Positions 35,339-46,662 of a stretch of DNA of 54,612 nt are shown piece after piece. The position numbers and the translations under genes are program-made. The notes under the pieces are model-generated. The model saw only the letters and a program-made list of their open reading frames with translations. It did no database searches and was not told the origin of the DNA. The DNA is from Levilactobacillus wangkuiensis (GTDB taxonomy: Bacteria > Bacillota > Bacilli > Lactobacillales > Lactobacillaceae). The stretch is taken from the NCBI RefSeq assembly GCF_016861605.1, contig NZ_BOLM01000019.1, forward strand, positions 1-54,612, read 5' to 3'. How positions within the stretch are numbered: position 1 is the stretch's first letter; each line of letters begins with the position of its first letter.

Positions 35339-37744
35339 TTAGTGCCGACCACCTTGTGAATTGTTGCGGTGTTGGCCGCCACCATTGTTGTTACTCCGGT
35401 GTTGGCTATTATTCCCGCCACGTTGGTTCGATGATCGCTGATTCCCGTTCTGGTGATTGCCACCATTACGGTTACCACCGTGATTATTACCATTACTATG
35501 ACCACCATTGTTGCTCCGGCCGTGGAAGTTCCCGCCACGAGAGCGGTGTTCACGGTGTGGTAATAAATCACTAGTTGGTGTTTTTTCTGGATTTAATAGT
35601 TCAAAGTCAATTTCACTTTGTTCCTTATCGACGTGGATAACCTTAACCCGAATTTCTTGACCGATCCGGTAAGTCCGACGCGTGTTGCGCCCAACTAAGG
35701 CCAGATACTTTTCAACATATTCGTAGTAGTCATCCTGCATCCGACTGATGTGAATCAACCCTTCGATGGTGTTTGGCAATTCGACAAACATCCCGAATTT
35801 CATGACGGAACTAACCACGGCGTCAAATTCTTCGCCGACGTGGTCAGCCATGTATTCAGCCATCTTCATGTCGTTGGTATCACGTTCAGCATCGATGGCG
35901 CGACGTTCAGCTTCGGACGTGTGAATCCCGATCTCTTCCAAAATTGGGGCAAACTTTTCCTTGCTGCTATCGCCGGTACCGTGGTCCTCGTAGTAATGAA
36001 TCATCCGATGAACCATGGTATCTGGGTACCGCCGGATTGGTGACGTAAAGTGGGTGTAGAACTCAGCACCCAACCCAAAGTGACCCAGGGACTGATCAGC
36101 GTAACGGGCTTGCTTCAAGCTCCGTAACATCATCACAGAAACCATGGCTTCTTCAGGCTTACCCGCAACCTGCTTCAGAATACCTTGCAACATCTTTGGC
36201 CGTAAGTGATCGGCATCACCCTTAACGTTGATCCCGAAGGCCGTTAAGAATTCAAAGAAGCTCCGGACACGGTCGCCATCTGGCGTTTCGTGGACCCGGT
36301 ATAAGAAAGGTACCTTGGCACGGAAGTAGTGTTCCGCAACCGTTTCGTTAGCTGCCAACATGAAGGATTCAATCATCCGTTCGGAGATTCCACGTGTCCG
36401 TAACTTAACGTCTACGGCGTGGCCCTTGTCATCGACAATGATTTCAGCTTCGCGGTCATCAAAATCAATGGCCCCACGACGCTTACGGTGCTTAACCAAG
36501 ATTTTGTGCAACTCGCCCATAGCTTCAAACATTGGGACAAGTGACTTGTAACGGTCCATGGTCAATGGATCATGAGCTTCCAAGATTTGGTTAACGGCCG
36601 TGTAGGTCATTCGCGCCTTAGAACGCATGACAGATGGGTGAATCCGGTGCTTAACCACGTTCCCGGAGTCATCAATTTCCATGTCACAACTCATACATAA
36701 CCGCAATTCGCCCTCGTTTAAGGAACAAATCCCGTTAGATAAGCGCCGTGGCAACATTGGAATAACCCGGTCGGTCAGGTAGACACTGGTCCCCCGCTTG
36801 TAGGCTTCCTTGTCCAGAATTGAATCCTCTTGAACATAGTGGGAAACGTCCGCGATGTGGACCCCTAAATGATAGTTTCCGTTAGGCAATTTCCAAACGG
36901 TAACGGCATCATCCAAGTCTTTGGAAGACTCGCCATCAATGGTGACCAAGTCTTGATCCGTAATGTCTTCACGGCCAGCCATTTCTTCGGGCAGCACGTG
37001 ATCCGGAATCTCATCAGCGGCCTGCATGACCTCTTCCGGGAATTCAGAAGGAATGTTGTGTTGGTACACAATCTGTAAGATATCGATACCAGGGTCATCA
37101 ACACTCCCAATAACTTGCTTGGCAATCCCAACCATGGCATCTGGATGCGCATCGCTTGGGTATTCGGTGATTTCAGCCGTCACGACTTCACCTGGGGTAG
37201 GGTTCAGCCCAACAGCGGTCACGTAGAACTTGTACTTCATGACCTTCTTGTCCGTTAAACGAACCTGACCCAAATAACCGTTATCGTCTTCGGTCTTGAA
37301 GAATTCACCAACAACTTGTTCGTAGTGGTGTTCAACAATTTCCGTGACCTTACCTTCAGGTCCCTTGCCGCTACGAGGATCCCCCGCGCGAACAATTTCG
37401 ATCTTAACGGTATCGCCGTTCAGGGCCCGTAACGTGTTGTTAGGCGCGATGTAGGCATCCGGTTCAATCTTGTTTTCATCATATGCGACAAAGCCAAAGC
37501 CCTTGTCGTTACCGTGGAAAATCCCGGTCAACGTCCGTTGGCTAGGATCCAATTGAAAATGACCGTGGTCCGTTACTTGGACAAGACCGTCGCGTTCCAA
37601 TTGTGCTAACTCCTGCACGATCAGCTTAAAAGCCGCTGAGCCGTGGTAGTGGAGTGCATCCGAAATATCTTCAACTGTGTAGCTTTGTTCCGAATGGGAC
37701 CGGAAGAAAGCTGTTAAATCTGTTTTCAATGTATTTTCTTGCAC
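35339..37744 (-). CDS. rnr: Ribonuclease R
   Basis: An 801-residue 3'-5' exoribonuclease of structured RNA. N-terminal winged-helix-like part (about 1-70), two cold-shock domains (about 75-220), RNB catalytic domain (about 250-580; active-site Asp cluster in TIDGESSKDLDDAVTV), S1 domain (about 645-725), then a 70-residue tail rich in Gly, Asn, His, Arg and Ser. Start codon GTG. Forms an operon with est upstream and smpB downstream. The tail replaces the Lys-rich tail of the E. coli enzyme and is more Asn/His-rich than I would expect. Confidence 0.96.
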   Translation of the reverse strand: MQENTLKTDLTAFFRSHSEQSYTVEDISDALHYHGSAAFKLIVQELAQLERDGLVQVTDHGHFQLDPSQRTLTGIFHGNDKGFGFVAYDENKIEPDAYIAPNNTLRALNGDTVKIEIVRAGDPRSGKGPEGKVTEIVEHHYEQVVGEFFKTEDDNGYLGQVRLTDKKVMKYKFYVTAVGLNPTPGEVVTAEITEYPSDAHPDAMVGIAKQVIGSVDDPGIDILQIVYQHNIPSEFPEEVMQAADEIPDHVLPEEMAGREDITDQDLVTIDGESSKDLDDAVTVWKLPNGNYHLGVHIADVSHYVQEDSILDKEAYKRGTSVYLTDRVIPMLPRRLSNGICSLNEGELRLCMSCDMEIDDSGNVVKHRIHPSVMRSKARMTYTAVNQILEAHDPLTMDRYKSLVPMFEAMGELHKILVKHRKRRGAIDFDDREAEIIVDDKGHAVDVKLRTRGISERMIESFMLAANETVAEHYFRAKVPFLYRVHETPDGDRVRSFFEFLTAFGINVKGDADHLRPKMLQGILKQVAGKPEEAMVSVMMLRSLKQARYADQSLGHFGLGAEFYTHFTSPIRRYPDTMVHRMIHYYEDHGTGDSSKEKFAPILEEIGIHTSEAERRAIDAERDTNDMKMAEYMADHVGEEFDAVVSSVMKFGMFVELPNTIEGLIHISRMQDDYYEYVEKYLALVGRNTRRTYRIGQEIRVKVIHVDKEQSEIDFELLNPEKTPTSDLLPHREHRSRGGNFHGRSNNGGHSNGNNHGGNRNGGNHQNGNQRSSNQRGGNNSQHRSNNNGGGQHRNNSQGGRH

Positions 37745-37762
37745 TATCGATTCCTCGTTATT

Positions 37763-38506
37763 TTAAAAGATTGTTTGTAGATAAGCTAAAATGTCCGTTT
37801 CTAATGCGCGGTGTGCGGTGTTCACGGTTAACACGTGACCCGCTCCTGCGTATTCGTGAAAATCAACTTGGTCGGCCGGATAAGCCTCCGCCAACCATTT
37901 ACCCGAACGGGAATCGATCATGTGATCCGCATCCCCCTGGGCAATGAAGACGGGTTGCTTCACCCGGTCTAAATGCGTCGCCGTAGTATCAGCGAACGCC
38001 TGAATGGCCATCAACTGCGCGTTCAAATGGTCTTTCAACCACGCCACGCGTTGTTCTTGGTCATCCCCCGTAATGTTCTGTTCCCGGTAGCTGGCACGAG
38101 CCATTTCAATAAATGACGCCGGAACGTTGGTTTGTCCCCGGTAGATCACGGGGGAGGCAATCGTCCCACCACCGAGAAGTTCAGGATGTTCCTGTAGGGC
38201 TCGCGTCGCAAACAAGCCACCTAACGACAAGCCGAAAATGGCAATCCGCTCGTAACCACGTTGCTTTAACAAAGCAATCGCGTCCTCAGTGTCCTGCCAC
38301 CACTGCTTCGGTGAGCCCAGTCGTAAAACATCGGCTGGGTCCCCCGTAGCGTGGCCAGTAAAAATTGGCGCTAACACGGTGTATTTTTCACTCTGCAGCC
38401 GTCGCGCCAGAATTCTCATGTCATTGGAGCTCCCGGAATAAGCGTGCAGTAGAATCACTGCTTGAGGCCCCTGCTCGAAAAAGAGCGGGGTTGGTTTTCG
38501 AATCAT
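37763..38506 (-). CDS. est: Carboxylesterase, alpha/beta hydrolase
   Basis: A 247-residue soluble esterase of the Est30-like family. Catalytic Ser in GLSLGG (about residue 95), Asp in QGDADHMID, His in GAGHVLT. Oxyanion region LLHAYSGSSNDM. Between secG and rnr, the classic order in lactobacilli. A terminator-like hairpin separates it from secG. Substrate probably short-chain esters. Confidence 0.92.
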   Translation of the reverse strand: MIRKPTPLFFEQGPQAVILLHAYSGSSNDMRILARRLQSEKYTVLAPIFTGHATGDPADVLRLGSPKQWWQDTEDAIALLKQRGYERIAIFGLSLGGLFATRALQEHPELLGGGTIASPVIYRGQTNVPASFIEMARASYREQNITGDDQEQRVAWLKDHLNAQLMAIQAFADTTATHLDRVKQPVFIAQGDADHMIDSRSGKWLAEAYPADQVDFHEYAGAGHVLTVNTAHRALETDILAYLQTIF

Positions 38507-38550
38507 GTAAAACCACCACTTTCCGCTATTTTTGACTCGGGTAGTCTGTA

Positions 38551-38583
38551 AAAAAGCCCCCTGTAACTAACAAACAGGAGGCC
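38551..38583 (-). terminator. Terminator-like hairpin between secG and est
   Basis: GCCTCCTGT/ACAGGGGGC with wobble on the minus strand followed by TTTTTT. Partial read-through must feed est-rnr-smpB unless they have their own promoter. Confidence 0.85.
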
Positions 38584-38594
38584 CACATTCTACT

Positions 38595-38831
38595 CTAGTG
38601 TGAAGATAAATAAACCAAAGCCATTGCCAGCCCAAAGAATAAGGCACCCAAAACAACGGTCACTTTTTGCATGAAAGCTTCGAAGCCACGAGGCTTAGCC
38701 TTTGCAAATAAGTCGTCCGCACCACCAGATAAAGCGGATAACGCGTCGTTGGTCTTAGCAGGCTGCATCATTACCGCAATGATAATCAAAACAGCAACAA
38801 TTAAAATACAGGTCATTAAAAAGTTATACAC
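38595..38831 (-). CDS. secG: Protein-export translocase subunit SecG
   Basis: A 78-residue membrane protein with two helices (about 4-20 and 55-74) and the SecG-type line LSALSGGADDLFAKAKPRGFEAFMQKVT between them. Accessory part of the SecYEG channel. Start GTG with TAGGAGG upstream. Promoter directly upstream. Confidence 0.95.
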   Translation of the reverse strand: MYNFLMTCILIVAVLIIIAVMMQPAKTNDALSALSGGADDLFAKAKPRGFEAFMQKVTVVLGALFFGLAMALVYLSSH

Positions 38832-38871
38832 GAATTTGCCTCCTACCTATCGAATAGGTCTAATAGGTCTA

Positions 38872-38900
38872 ACTATACCTTACCAATTTATCATAGTCAG
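38872..38900 (-). promoter_or_regulatory. secG: Promoter of secG
   Basis: Minus strand CTGACT (38895-38900), 17-base spacer, TATAGT (38872-38877). Confidence 0.6.
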
Positions 38901-38926
38901 CCACTTTTTACCAGCCCCCTGCTTGG

Positions 38927-40483
38927 TTAATCGGCCAAATGTGGGTGAGAATCGTTTAACTGGGTAAGCTGTTGGCGGACAAAAGCCCGATTACGCTGAT
39001 ACGTGAAGATTAATAACGTATCACCAGCCCGTAAGATGGTATCACCTCGCGGAATCACGGACCGCTCGCCCCGTTGAACGCTGACCAGCAATGACCCCTT
39101 AGGCCAAACCAAATCGCGGACCTGCCGACCAGCTAGGCCGGAACCTTCACTCACCGCAAACTCAATGCGATCCGTCGGCCCTGCCGTCTTGGCTTCGGCT
39201 GGCGCCACCATCTGCTGGAGCATTGCCTCGTAAATTGGCGCGCCACCCAGGACATCGACGGTGATGTACGCCACAATGGCAACCACGGCCAATGGCATCA
39301 GGTGATGCAAGGTCCCCACCATTTCGGTAATCAGTAAGATGGCCGTAAATGGTGCTTTGGAGATTCCCGCAAAGTAACCGGCCATGGCGTAAATAATCAG
39401 ATTGGCCACGTACATTTTCGGTAACCAGCCCACCAAGACGAATGACTGGGCACCAATCGCGCCCAGTAAGGCGCCTAACGCTAGAATGGGTAAGAAGATC
39501 CCACCAGGAAGGCCAGAACTGTAACTAATCGTAGAAAAACAGAAACGCAAAATGAAGTAACCAATCAATGGCAGTAACAACGGTGTGTGCTTTGCAAACA
39601 GAACGATCATTTGGTTCCCACCGCCAAGCGCAACCGGCCATAACAGACCGATGGGGATGACTAACAGGAACGGAATGATGCCATCAAGGTGCTGAGGTAG
39701 CCACTTGAGCTTAGCGTACCAATTACCACCATTTAACGTCGCCCACTGATACACGTAACCCAGTAAGCCTAAGCCCACCCCTAAAATCAGCAATAGCCAA
39801 TAATATCGCAGGGGCAACGCCTGTTGGTAGTTAATGTGAAGCACTGGCGTTAAGCCAAAGAACTCATTTGAAACAAAGTTGGCAACGACGGCACTGGTCA
39901 GCGACGTGAGCCAAACCAGTGTCGAGAAATTATGGTAAACCTCTTCCAAAATAAACAACGTCGACGCAATCGGCGCATTAAACGCGGCTGACAGACCAGC
40001 TGCGGCCCCACCGGCAATCAATAAGCGGCGTTGACTGCCCTTCAGGTGTAGTCCTTCGGCGACCCCTTGAGCGACGGTCCCACCCAATTGAATGGATGGC
40101 CCTTCCCGTCCCAGAAACAGCCCGGATCCAATGCCCAGAATCCCACTGACAAACTTCTTCCACAGAACCGGCCACCAAGCATAGTCCATTTCGCCGGCCA
40201 GTTGCCCTTCAATTTGGGGAATCCCAGAACCCTTGATCATGGGAGATTCCTTGGTCCAGTGACCAATCAAAACAGCAATGGCAACCAGCAAGATTGCCCA
40301 TGGAATGAGCCACCACGGGTTCTGTCCAAGCCAGCCGTACATTACCTGCATAAACTTGAGAAGGTGCTCTATGGCCAAACGAAACGTGCTGACGACGACC
40401 CCAGCAAGTAGGCCGACCACGCTACCGAAAAAGATGGCGTTGAGTCGTGTGAGATCATGTTGGGTACGGTGCTGACGTTTCAT
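38927..40483 (-). CDS. ClC-family H+/Cl- antiporter with C-terminal TrkA-C domain
   Basis: A 518-residue membrane protein. ClC selectivity motifs GSGIPQ, GREGPSIQLG and GLPGGIFLP are present. The gating Glu in GREGP and a Glu pair in LFILEEVYHNF at the internal proton-glutamate position favour a proton-coupled antiporter rather than a channel. C-terminal about 430-518 (GRQVRDLVWPKGSLLVSVQR...) looks like a TrkA-C ligand-binding domain. Role probably acid stress or ion balance. GGAGGAAT upstream of the ATG. Confidence 0.9.
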   Translation of the reverse strand: MKRQHRTQHDLTRLNAIFFGSVVGLLAGVVVSTFRLAIEHLLKFMQVMYGWLGQNPWWLIPWAILLVAIAVLIGHWTKESPMIKGSGIPQIEGQLAGEMDYAWWPVLWKKFVSGILGIGSGLFLGREGPSIQLGGTVAQGVAEGLHLKGSQRRLLIAGGAAAGLSAAFNAPIASTLFILEEVYHNFSTLVWLTSLTSAVVANFVSNEFFGLTPVLHINYQQALPLRYYWLLLILGVGLGLLGYVYQWATLNGGNWYAKLKWLPQHLDGIIPFLLVIPIGLLWPVALGGGNQMIVLFAKHTPLLLPLIGYFILRFCFSTISYSSGLPGGIFLPILALGALLGAIGAQSFVLVGWLPKMYVANLIIYAMAGYFAGISKAPFTAILLITEMVGTLHHLMPLAVVAIVAYITVDVLGGAPIYEAMLQQMVAPAEAKTAGPTDRIEFAVSEGSGLAGRQVRDLVWPKGSLLVSVQRGERSVIPRGDTILRAGDTLLIFTYQRNRAFVRQQLTQLNDSHPHLAD

Positions 40484-40542
40484 TAGGCGATTCCTCCGGT
40501 ATTTTTAGTCTAATAACTAGTTTATCACAAAATGTTGTCAGA

Positions 40543-41715
40543 CTAACGACGAATCCGCCGGTATCCAGTTAGACCGGTAAGCCCTAGAAGGGCGCTAGCG
40601 CCGTACCACGCCAATGGAAGCGTTTGTTCGTCTGTTTGAGGTAACTGCGTCGTTTTTGTCGATTGCGTTGGCTTCGCAATACGTCCTGGCTGCTGAGCCT
40701 TAGTCGACTGGGTCCCAGCCGGACGACGATGAGCCGTTTGAGACTGATGCTCCTGCTGAACTGGTCGCTTAATGGACTTATCTGGCGTAACGTTTGCCGT
40801 CACCGGATGCCACCAGTCCGCAGCCCCTTGATGGCTCAGCGGATGATTAACCACCTGTAATTGTGGCAAGGTACTGGTGCTGGGGGCGGTGGTTAGCGTA
40901 GGCACTGGCTTCTTACCTGGCCGTGAAACAGTGGCCAAAGCCGTTTGCCCGATTGGGTGCGTGATTGTGGGTACTTGAACAGGCCTAGGATGTGGCGTTG
41001 GTGCCTGCGGTGTACTTGGTTTGGTTTGCGGTTTCGATGGCGCTGGCGGCTTAGGAATGGCTACCACGTCCTTATCACCGCCAGTGTTTGGTTGTTTGGC
41101 GGGCTTGTCTGGTTCTGAATTCGTTCCTGGTTTCGGTTCTGGTTGCGGCTTCGGTTTTGGCTTCGGATTTTGTGGCTTCGGTTCACCACCCGCCATTCCA
41201 TTAGAATGGTCCGTAGAAATAGCCTTCACCTTAATCTTCCAATCTTCCTCCTTCGACAGCACTATCTTTTCCACATCCTTAACGTTGATCAGCTCATATC
41301 CCTTCGGCACTTCCAAACGTAGTCGTCCACCAAGTGATAGTTTGGGGTCCGACTCTCTTGCATAAATTTGTTCCCCTTTTTCAGTAACAAACGCCAAATG
41401 AACATTTACCAATGTCATGGTGCCATTATACAAGACCGTTTGTATGCCATTAGCTCCGGAATGAACTTCTGGCGATAGTCTTTGCAACTCAGGTAGGTAC
41501 GTTACTTCATCTCCCGCTTCGAGCCGTTGTGTTTCCCTTTTATAGAGCCTAGTCTCTGCTTTAGAGTTCCCCTCATCAATGGCATTTATCCTGTGCTCCA
41601 CAGTCACCAATTTAGCCAACGCCACCGAGCCCCCAAAAGCCCCAGCACCACCCATCCCCACAGTAAAGCCACTAACCATCAACAGCATGACGCGCAATCT
41701 TGTAAAATTCATCAT
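40543..41715 (-). CDS. Wall-anchored surface protein with LPQTDE sorting signal
   Basis: A 390-residue exported protein: signal peptide about 1-34, an N-terminal domain of unknown fold (about 35-165), a long Pro/Lys/Thr/Gln-rich spacer (about 170-355; PKPKPKPQPEPKP is one repeat), then LPQTDE, a hydrophobic helix and a basic tail RRIRR. LPQTxE is the sortase motif of the plantarum group. N-terminal domain not recognised; might be a pilin or adhesin-like fold. GAGGGGG upstream of the ATG pair. Confidence 0.8.
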   Translation of the reverse strand: MMNFTRLRVMLLMVSGFTVGMGGAGAFGGSVALAKLVTVEHRINAIDEGNSKAETRLYKRETQRLEAGDEVTYLPELQRLSPEVHSGANGIQTVLYNGTMTLVNVHLAFVTEKGEQIYARESDPKLSLGGRLRLEVPKGYELINVKDVEKIVLSKEEDWKIKVKAISTDHSNGMAGGEPKPQNPKPKPKPQPEPKPGTNSEPDKPAKQPNTGGDKDVVAIPKPPAPSKPQTKPSTPQAPTPHPRPVQVPTITHPIGQTALATVSRPGKKPVPTLTTAPSTSTLPQLQVVNHPLSHQGAADWWHPVTANVTPDKSIKRPVQQEHQSQTAHRRPAGTQSTKAQQPGRIAKPTQSTKTTQLPQTDEQTLPLAWYGASALLGLTGLTGYRRIRR

Positions 41716-41817
41716 TGTAATTCCCCCTCGTTAAAGTTAACTCCGTAAGAAATCGCCTATTATTTTATTTTTCGCGCAAGTTTTTCAAATTCTTTTTCAC
41801 GCACAAAAAATTATGTA

Positions 41818-41858
41818 AAAAAAGAAGCAGGCCCATCGCTGGACTTGCTTCTTCACAT
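41818..41858 (-). terminator. Terminator of eno
   Basis: GAAGCA..GC/GC..TGCTTC stem with a loop on the minus strand followed by TTTTTTT. Confidence 0.85.
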
Positions 41859-41869
41859 TCATTTTTAAA

Positions 41870-43281
<1,412 letters not shown>

Positions 43282-43297
43282 TCACATTTTGCTCGAA

Positions 43298-44056
43298 TTA
43301 CAAATTTTGGTAGTTCGCCAGCTGAATGAAAGAGTTTTCATCCAAACTAGAGCCCCCGGCGAGCACGCCATCGACATTATTCTTGGCCATCAGACCAGCA
43401 ATATTGTCGGGCTTGACGCTCCCACCGTAGAGAATTCGAACGCCATTGGCTAAATCATCCGAGTAAATGTCTGCCAACGTTTGGCGAATCAGGTAGCAGC
43501 CTTCTTCGGCTTGGTCGGTCGATGCGGAAGTCCCACTGCCAATCGCCCAGCTGGGTTCATAAGCAATCACAATCTTCGCAGCATCTTCCGGACTGACACC
43601 CTTTAATGCGGCGGTCACCTGGTTGACGACCCAGTGAATTTTTTCACCAGATTCACGTCGTCCCATAGTTTCGTCACAACACACGATTGGCGTCATGCCA
43701 TTTCGGAAAACCGCTTGGACTTTCCGGTTAATGACATCATCCGTTTCGTTAAAGTAGCGGCGCCGTTCGGAGTGACCGACGATGGTATACGGAATCCCCA
43801 TCTCGTGGAGCGCGCGTGGGCTAGTTTCCCCCGTGTACGCCCCGTCATCTTCGTAGTAGCAAGCCTCCGCGCCAATGCGCAGCACATCTTCAGTATTTGC
43901 CTCTAACATGGTCTGTAAAAATAACGCTGGTGCGGCAATCGCCGTTTCCACGACATCCGCAGCCGGTAACTTCCCTTGCACAGCTTCAACGAAACTGCGC
44001 GCTTCCGTTACCGTTTTGTTCATTTTCCAGTTACCAGCAATGAGTGGTATCCGCAA
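43298..44056 (-). CDS. tpiA: Triosephosphate isomerase
   Basis: A 252-residue glycolytic enzyme. Catalytic Lys in AGNWKMN, electrophile His in VGHSERR, catalytic Glu in [11 protein letters not shown], phosphate loop GGSVKPDN. Start codon TTG (44054-44056); AAGGGTGG is 6 bases upstream. 144 bases after pgk, with a terminator-like hairpin between them. Confidence 0.97.
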   Translation of the reverse strand: MRIPLIAGNWKMNKTVTEARSFVEAVQGKLPAADVVETAIAAPALFLQTMLEANTEDVLRIGAEACYYEDDGAYTGETSPRALHEMGIPYTIVGHSERRRYFNETDDVINRKVQAVFRNGMTPIVCCDETMGRRESGEKIHWVVNQVTAALKGVSPEDAAKIVIAYEPSWAIGSGTSASTDQAEEGCYLIRQTLADIYSDDLANGVRILYGGSVKPDNIAGLMAKNNVDGVLAGGSSLDENSFIQLANYQNL

Positions 44057-44158
44057 CCTAATCCACCCTTTCCTAAAAATAAATTGACTACGCTCATCAT
44101 CTTACCGAATTCTCACTGGATTAGCCAGCGAAGACCCTTAATGATCGGCGACTATCAC

Positions 44159-44197
44159 AATAAAAAGCCGTGATGACGACCACCACAGCTCTTTATT
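44159..44197 (-). terminator. Hairpin between pgk and tpiA
   Basis: AAGAGCTGTGGTG/CATCACGGCTTTT with G-U pairs and a T-rich end; a partial terminator within the glycolytic operon. Confidence 0.75.
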
Positions 44198-44200
44198 AAT

Positions 44201-45403
44201 TTACTTATCAGAAATTGCGGCAATTCCTGGTAACGTCTTCCCTTCGAGGTATTCGAGAGAAGCCCCACCACCAGTAGAGATGTGGGAAAGCTTGTCAGCA
44301 ACACCAAGTTGTTGAACAGCAGCAGTTGAGTCACCACCACCGACAATCGTCTTAGCATCCGTCAAGGTACCCAAGAACTTACCAATTTCCAAAGTTCCTT
44401 CAGCGTAGTTGCTCATTTCAAAGACACCCATTGGGCCGTTCCAAACAACCGTCTTGGCAGTCTTCAGAACGTCTTCGAATTCAGCAACTGACTTAGGTCC
44501 GATGTCCAAGGCCATGTAGCCATCAGGCACGTCACCGTCAACCGTCTTGTGAGCGGCATCGTTGTCAAACTTTTCAGCAACAACGGAGTCAACAGGCAGA
44601 ACCAACTTGTCGCCGGCCTTGTCCAAGATTTCCTTGGCTAAGTCAATCTTGTCAGTTTCAACCAATGAGTTCCCAATCTTCATACCCTTAGCAGCGTAGA
44701 ACGTGTAAGTCATCCCACCACCGATAAGAATCTTGTCAGCCTTAGCCAACAAGTTGTCGATCACACCGATCTTGTCAGAAACCTTAGCACCACCCAAGAT
44801 AGCAACAAATGGGTGTTCTGGGTTGTCAACGGCGCCACCGATAAACTTGATTTCCTTTTCCATCAAGAAGCCAGCAGCCGTTTGGGCCATGTTGGCAGCG
44901 ATGCCGGCGTTAGATGCGTGAGAACGGTGAGCCGTCCCGAAAGCATCGTTAACGAAGACGTCACCCAATGAAGCCCAGTACTTGCCCAATTCAGGGTCGT
45001 TACCGGATTCACGCTTAACGTATTCGCCGTCTTTAACATCTTCGTAACGGGTGTTTTCCATCACTAAGACGTCACCATTGTTTAAGCCATCAATGGCATC
45101 TTCAAGCTGCTTGCCTTCAGTCGTTGGGACGAAGGTAACCGGCTTGTTTAACAAGTTGGACAGACGTTCAGCAACTGGACGCATGGACAATGCTGGCTTG
45201 TCGTCTTCCTTCTTGATCCGACCTAAGTGGGATAAGAGGATGGCCTTGCCACCATGTTCGATTACGTACTTGATCGTTGGTAATGCAGCAACGATACGGT
45301 TATCGTTACCAATCACGCCATCTTTGATTGGGACGTTAAAGTCGACCCGCATCAGGACTTTTTTGCCCTCTAAGTCTAAATCAGAAACTGTTAATTTAGC
45401 CAA
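44201..45403 (-). CDS. pgk: Phosphoglycerate kinase
   Basis: A 400-residue enzyme converting 1,3-bisphosphoglycerate and ADP to 3-phosphoglycerate and ATP. Substrate site MRVDFNVPI and LLSHLGR, hinge and nucleotide region [10 protein letters not shown] near the C-terminus. Start codon TTG; AAGGAGG is 9 bases upstream. A hairpin separates it from gap. Operon order as usual. Confidence 0.98.
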   Translation of the reverse strand: MAKLTVSDLDLEGKKVLMRVDFNVPIKDGVIGNDNRIVAALPTIKYVIEHGGKAILLSHLGRIKKEDDKPALSMRPVAERLSNLLNKPVTFVPTTEGKQLEDAIDGLNNGDVLVMENTRYEDVKDGEYVKRESGNDPELGKYWASLGDVFVNDAFGTAHRSHASNAGIAANMAQTAAGFLMEKEIKFIGGAVDNPEHPFVAILGGAKVSDKIGVIDNLLAKADKILIGGGMTYTFYAAKGMKIGNSLVETDKIDLAKEILDKAGDKLVLPVDSVVAEKFDNDAAHKTVDGDVPDGYMALDIGPKSVAEFEDVLKTAKTVVWNGPMGVFEMSNYAEGTLEIGKFLGTLTDAKTIVGGGDSTAAVQQLGVADKLSHISTGGGASLEYLEGKTLPGIAAISDK

Positions 45404-45509
45404 TTCTGAAATCCTCCTTGAGTTCTTATCTTTAAATGATTACTTTCACAATATACAGCACTTACCTCCGAATTTCAAAGGACTTGTGCAAATTTTTAAC
45501 GACTTACAA

Positions 45510-45546
45510 AAAACGCAGCGAAGAAATTCCTCCCTCCGCCGCGTTC
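45510..45546 (-). terminator. Hairpin between gap and pgk
   Basis: AACGC-GCGG/TCGC-GCGTT on the minus strand followed by TTTTTTG; probable partial terminator or RNA-processing site that lets gap be made in excess. Confidence 0.7.
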
Positions 45547-45583
45547 GTGAGTCTATTTATAAGCTACTGTTACAACGGTCGGA

Positions 45584-46594
45584 TTAGAGAGTTGCGAAGT
45601 GCAATAAAGTCCGGACCATGTTGCAAGTGAAGCCCCATTCGTTGTCGTACCATGAAACAGTCTTAACTAATTGGGTGTCACCGTTAGTCGTAACTTCAGT
45701 TTGGGTTGGGTCAAAGACAGAACCGTGGTCATCATCGATGATGTCTGAAGAAACGATTTCGTCGGCGTTGTAACCAAAGGCTTCGTTACCTTCAGTGTGC
45801 TTCTTCATAGCGTCGTTGATTTCGTCAGCAGTAACCTTCTTGTCCAGAACAGTAACTAATTCCGTCAAAGAACCGTCAGTCAAAGGAACACGTTGTGCGT
45901 GGCCTTGTAACTTACCCTTTAAGTCAGGGATAACTAAACCGATAGCCTTAGCGGCACCAGTTGAGTGAGGAATCGTGTTAACACTGGCAGTACGGTTGTT
46001 ACGCATCTTCTTACCGCGAGGGCCATCCAAGATTTGTTGGGTAGCAGTGAAGGCGTGAATCGTGGTCATAGTCCCGGCCTTGATCCCGAATTCTTCATTC
46101 ATGAAGTAAGCCATAGGTGCTAAACAGTTCGTGGTGCAAGAACCAGCAGAAACGATCACATCGTCCTTGCTTAAAGCATCCATGTTAACACCAGGAACAA
46201 CCGTCGTAACGGCACCGGCTGGAGCAGATACTAATACCCGCTTAACACCAGCATCGATGTGGGCGTGAGCCTTTTCTTCGGAAGTGTAGAAACCGGTACA
46301 TTCGAGAACGAAGTCAACACCGTCGTTCTTAACCCAAGGAATGTCTTGAGCCTTAGGGTCAGCGTAAACAGGGTATTCCTTACCGTCAACCACGATGCCC
46401 TTGTCCGTAGCGGAAACTTCGCCAGGGAAACGACCATGAGTTGAGTCATACTTCAACAAGTAAGCCAACATTGAAGGTGTCGTCAAATCGTTGATGGCAA
46501 CAACTTCGATGTCACTTGAGTGGAGTTCGTGAATCCGCTTGAAAGCCAAACGGCCGATACGTCCGAAACCATTAATACCAATCTTTACAGTCAT
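45584..46594 (-). CDS. gap: Glyceraldehyde-3-phosphate dehydrogenase
   Basis: A 336-residue NAD-dependent enzyme. Start [18 protein letters not shown] with AAGGAGG about 10 bases upstream. Rossmann GINGFGRIG, catalytic Cys in [12 protein letters not shown], catalytic His in [10 protein letters not shown]. Glycolytic type. First enzyme gene after its regulator cggR. Confidence 0.98.
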   Translation of the reverse strand: MTVKIGINGFGRIGRLAFKRIHELHSSDIEVVAINDLTTPSMLAYLLKYDSTHGRFPGEVSATDKGIVVDGKEYPVYADPKAQDIPWVKNDGVDFVLECTGFYTSEEKAHAHIDAGVKRVLVSAPAGAVTTVVPGVNMDALSKDDVIVSAGSCTTNCLAPMAYFMNEEFGIKAGTMTTIHAFTATQQILDGPRGKKMRNNRTASVNTIPHSTGAAKAIGLVIPDLKGKLQGHAQRVPLTDGSLTELVTVLDKKVTADEINDAMKKHTEGNEAFGYNADEIVSSDIIDDDHGSVFDPTQTEVTTNGDTQLVKTVSWYDNEWGFTCNMVRTLLHFATL

Positions 46595-46662
46595 ACTGTG
46601 ATTTCCTCCTTCAGGAAGCAAACAAAGATAATTTTTTTAAAAAGCAATACATGTTCATTGTA

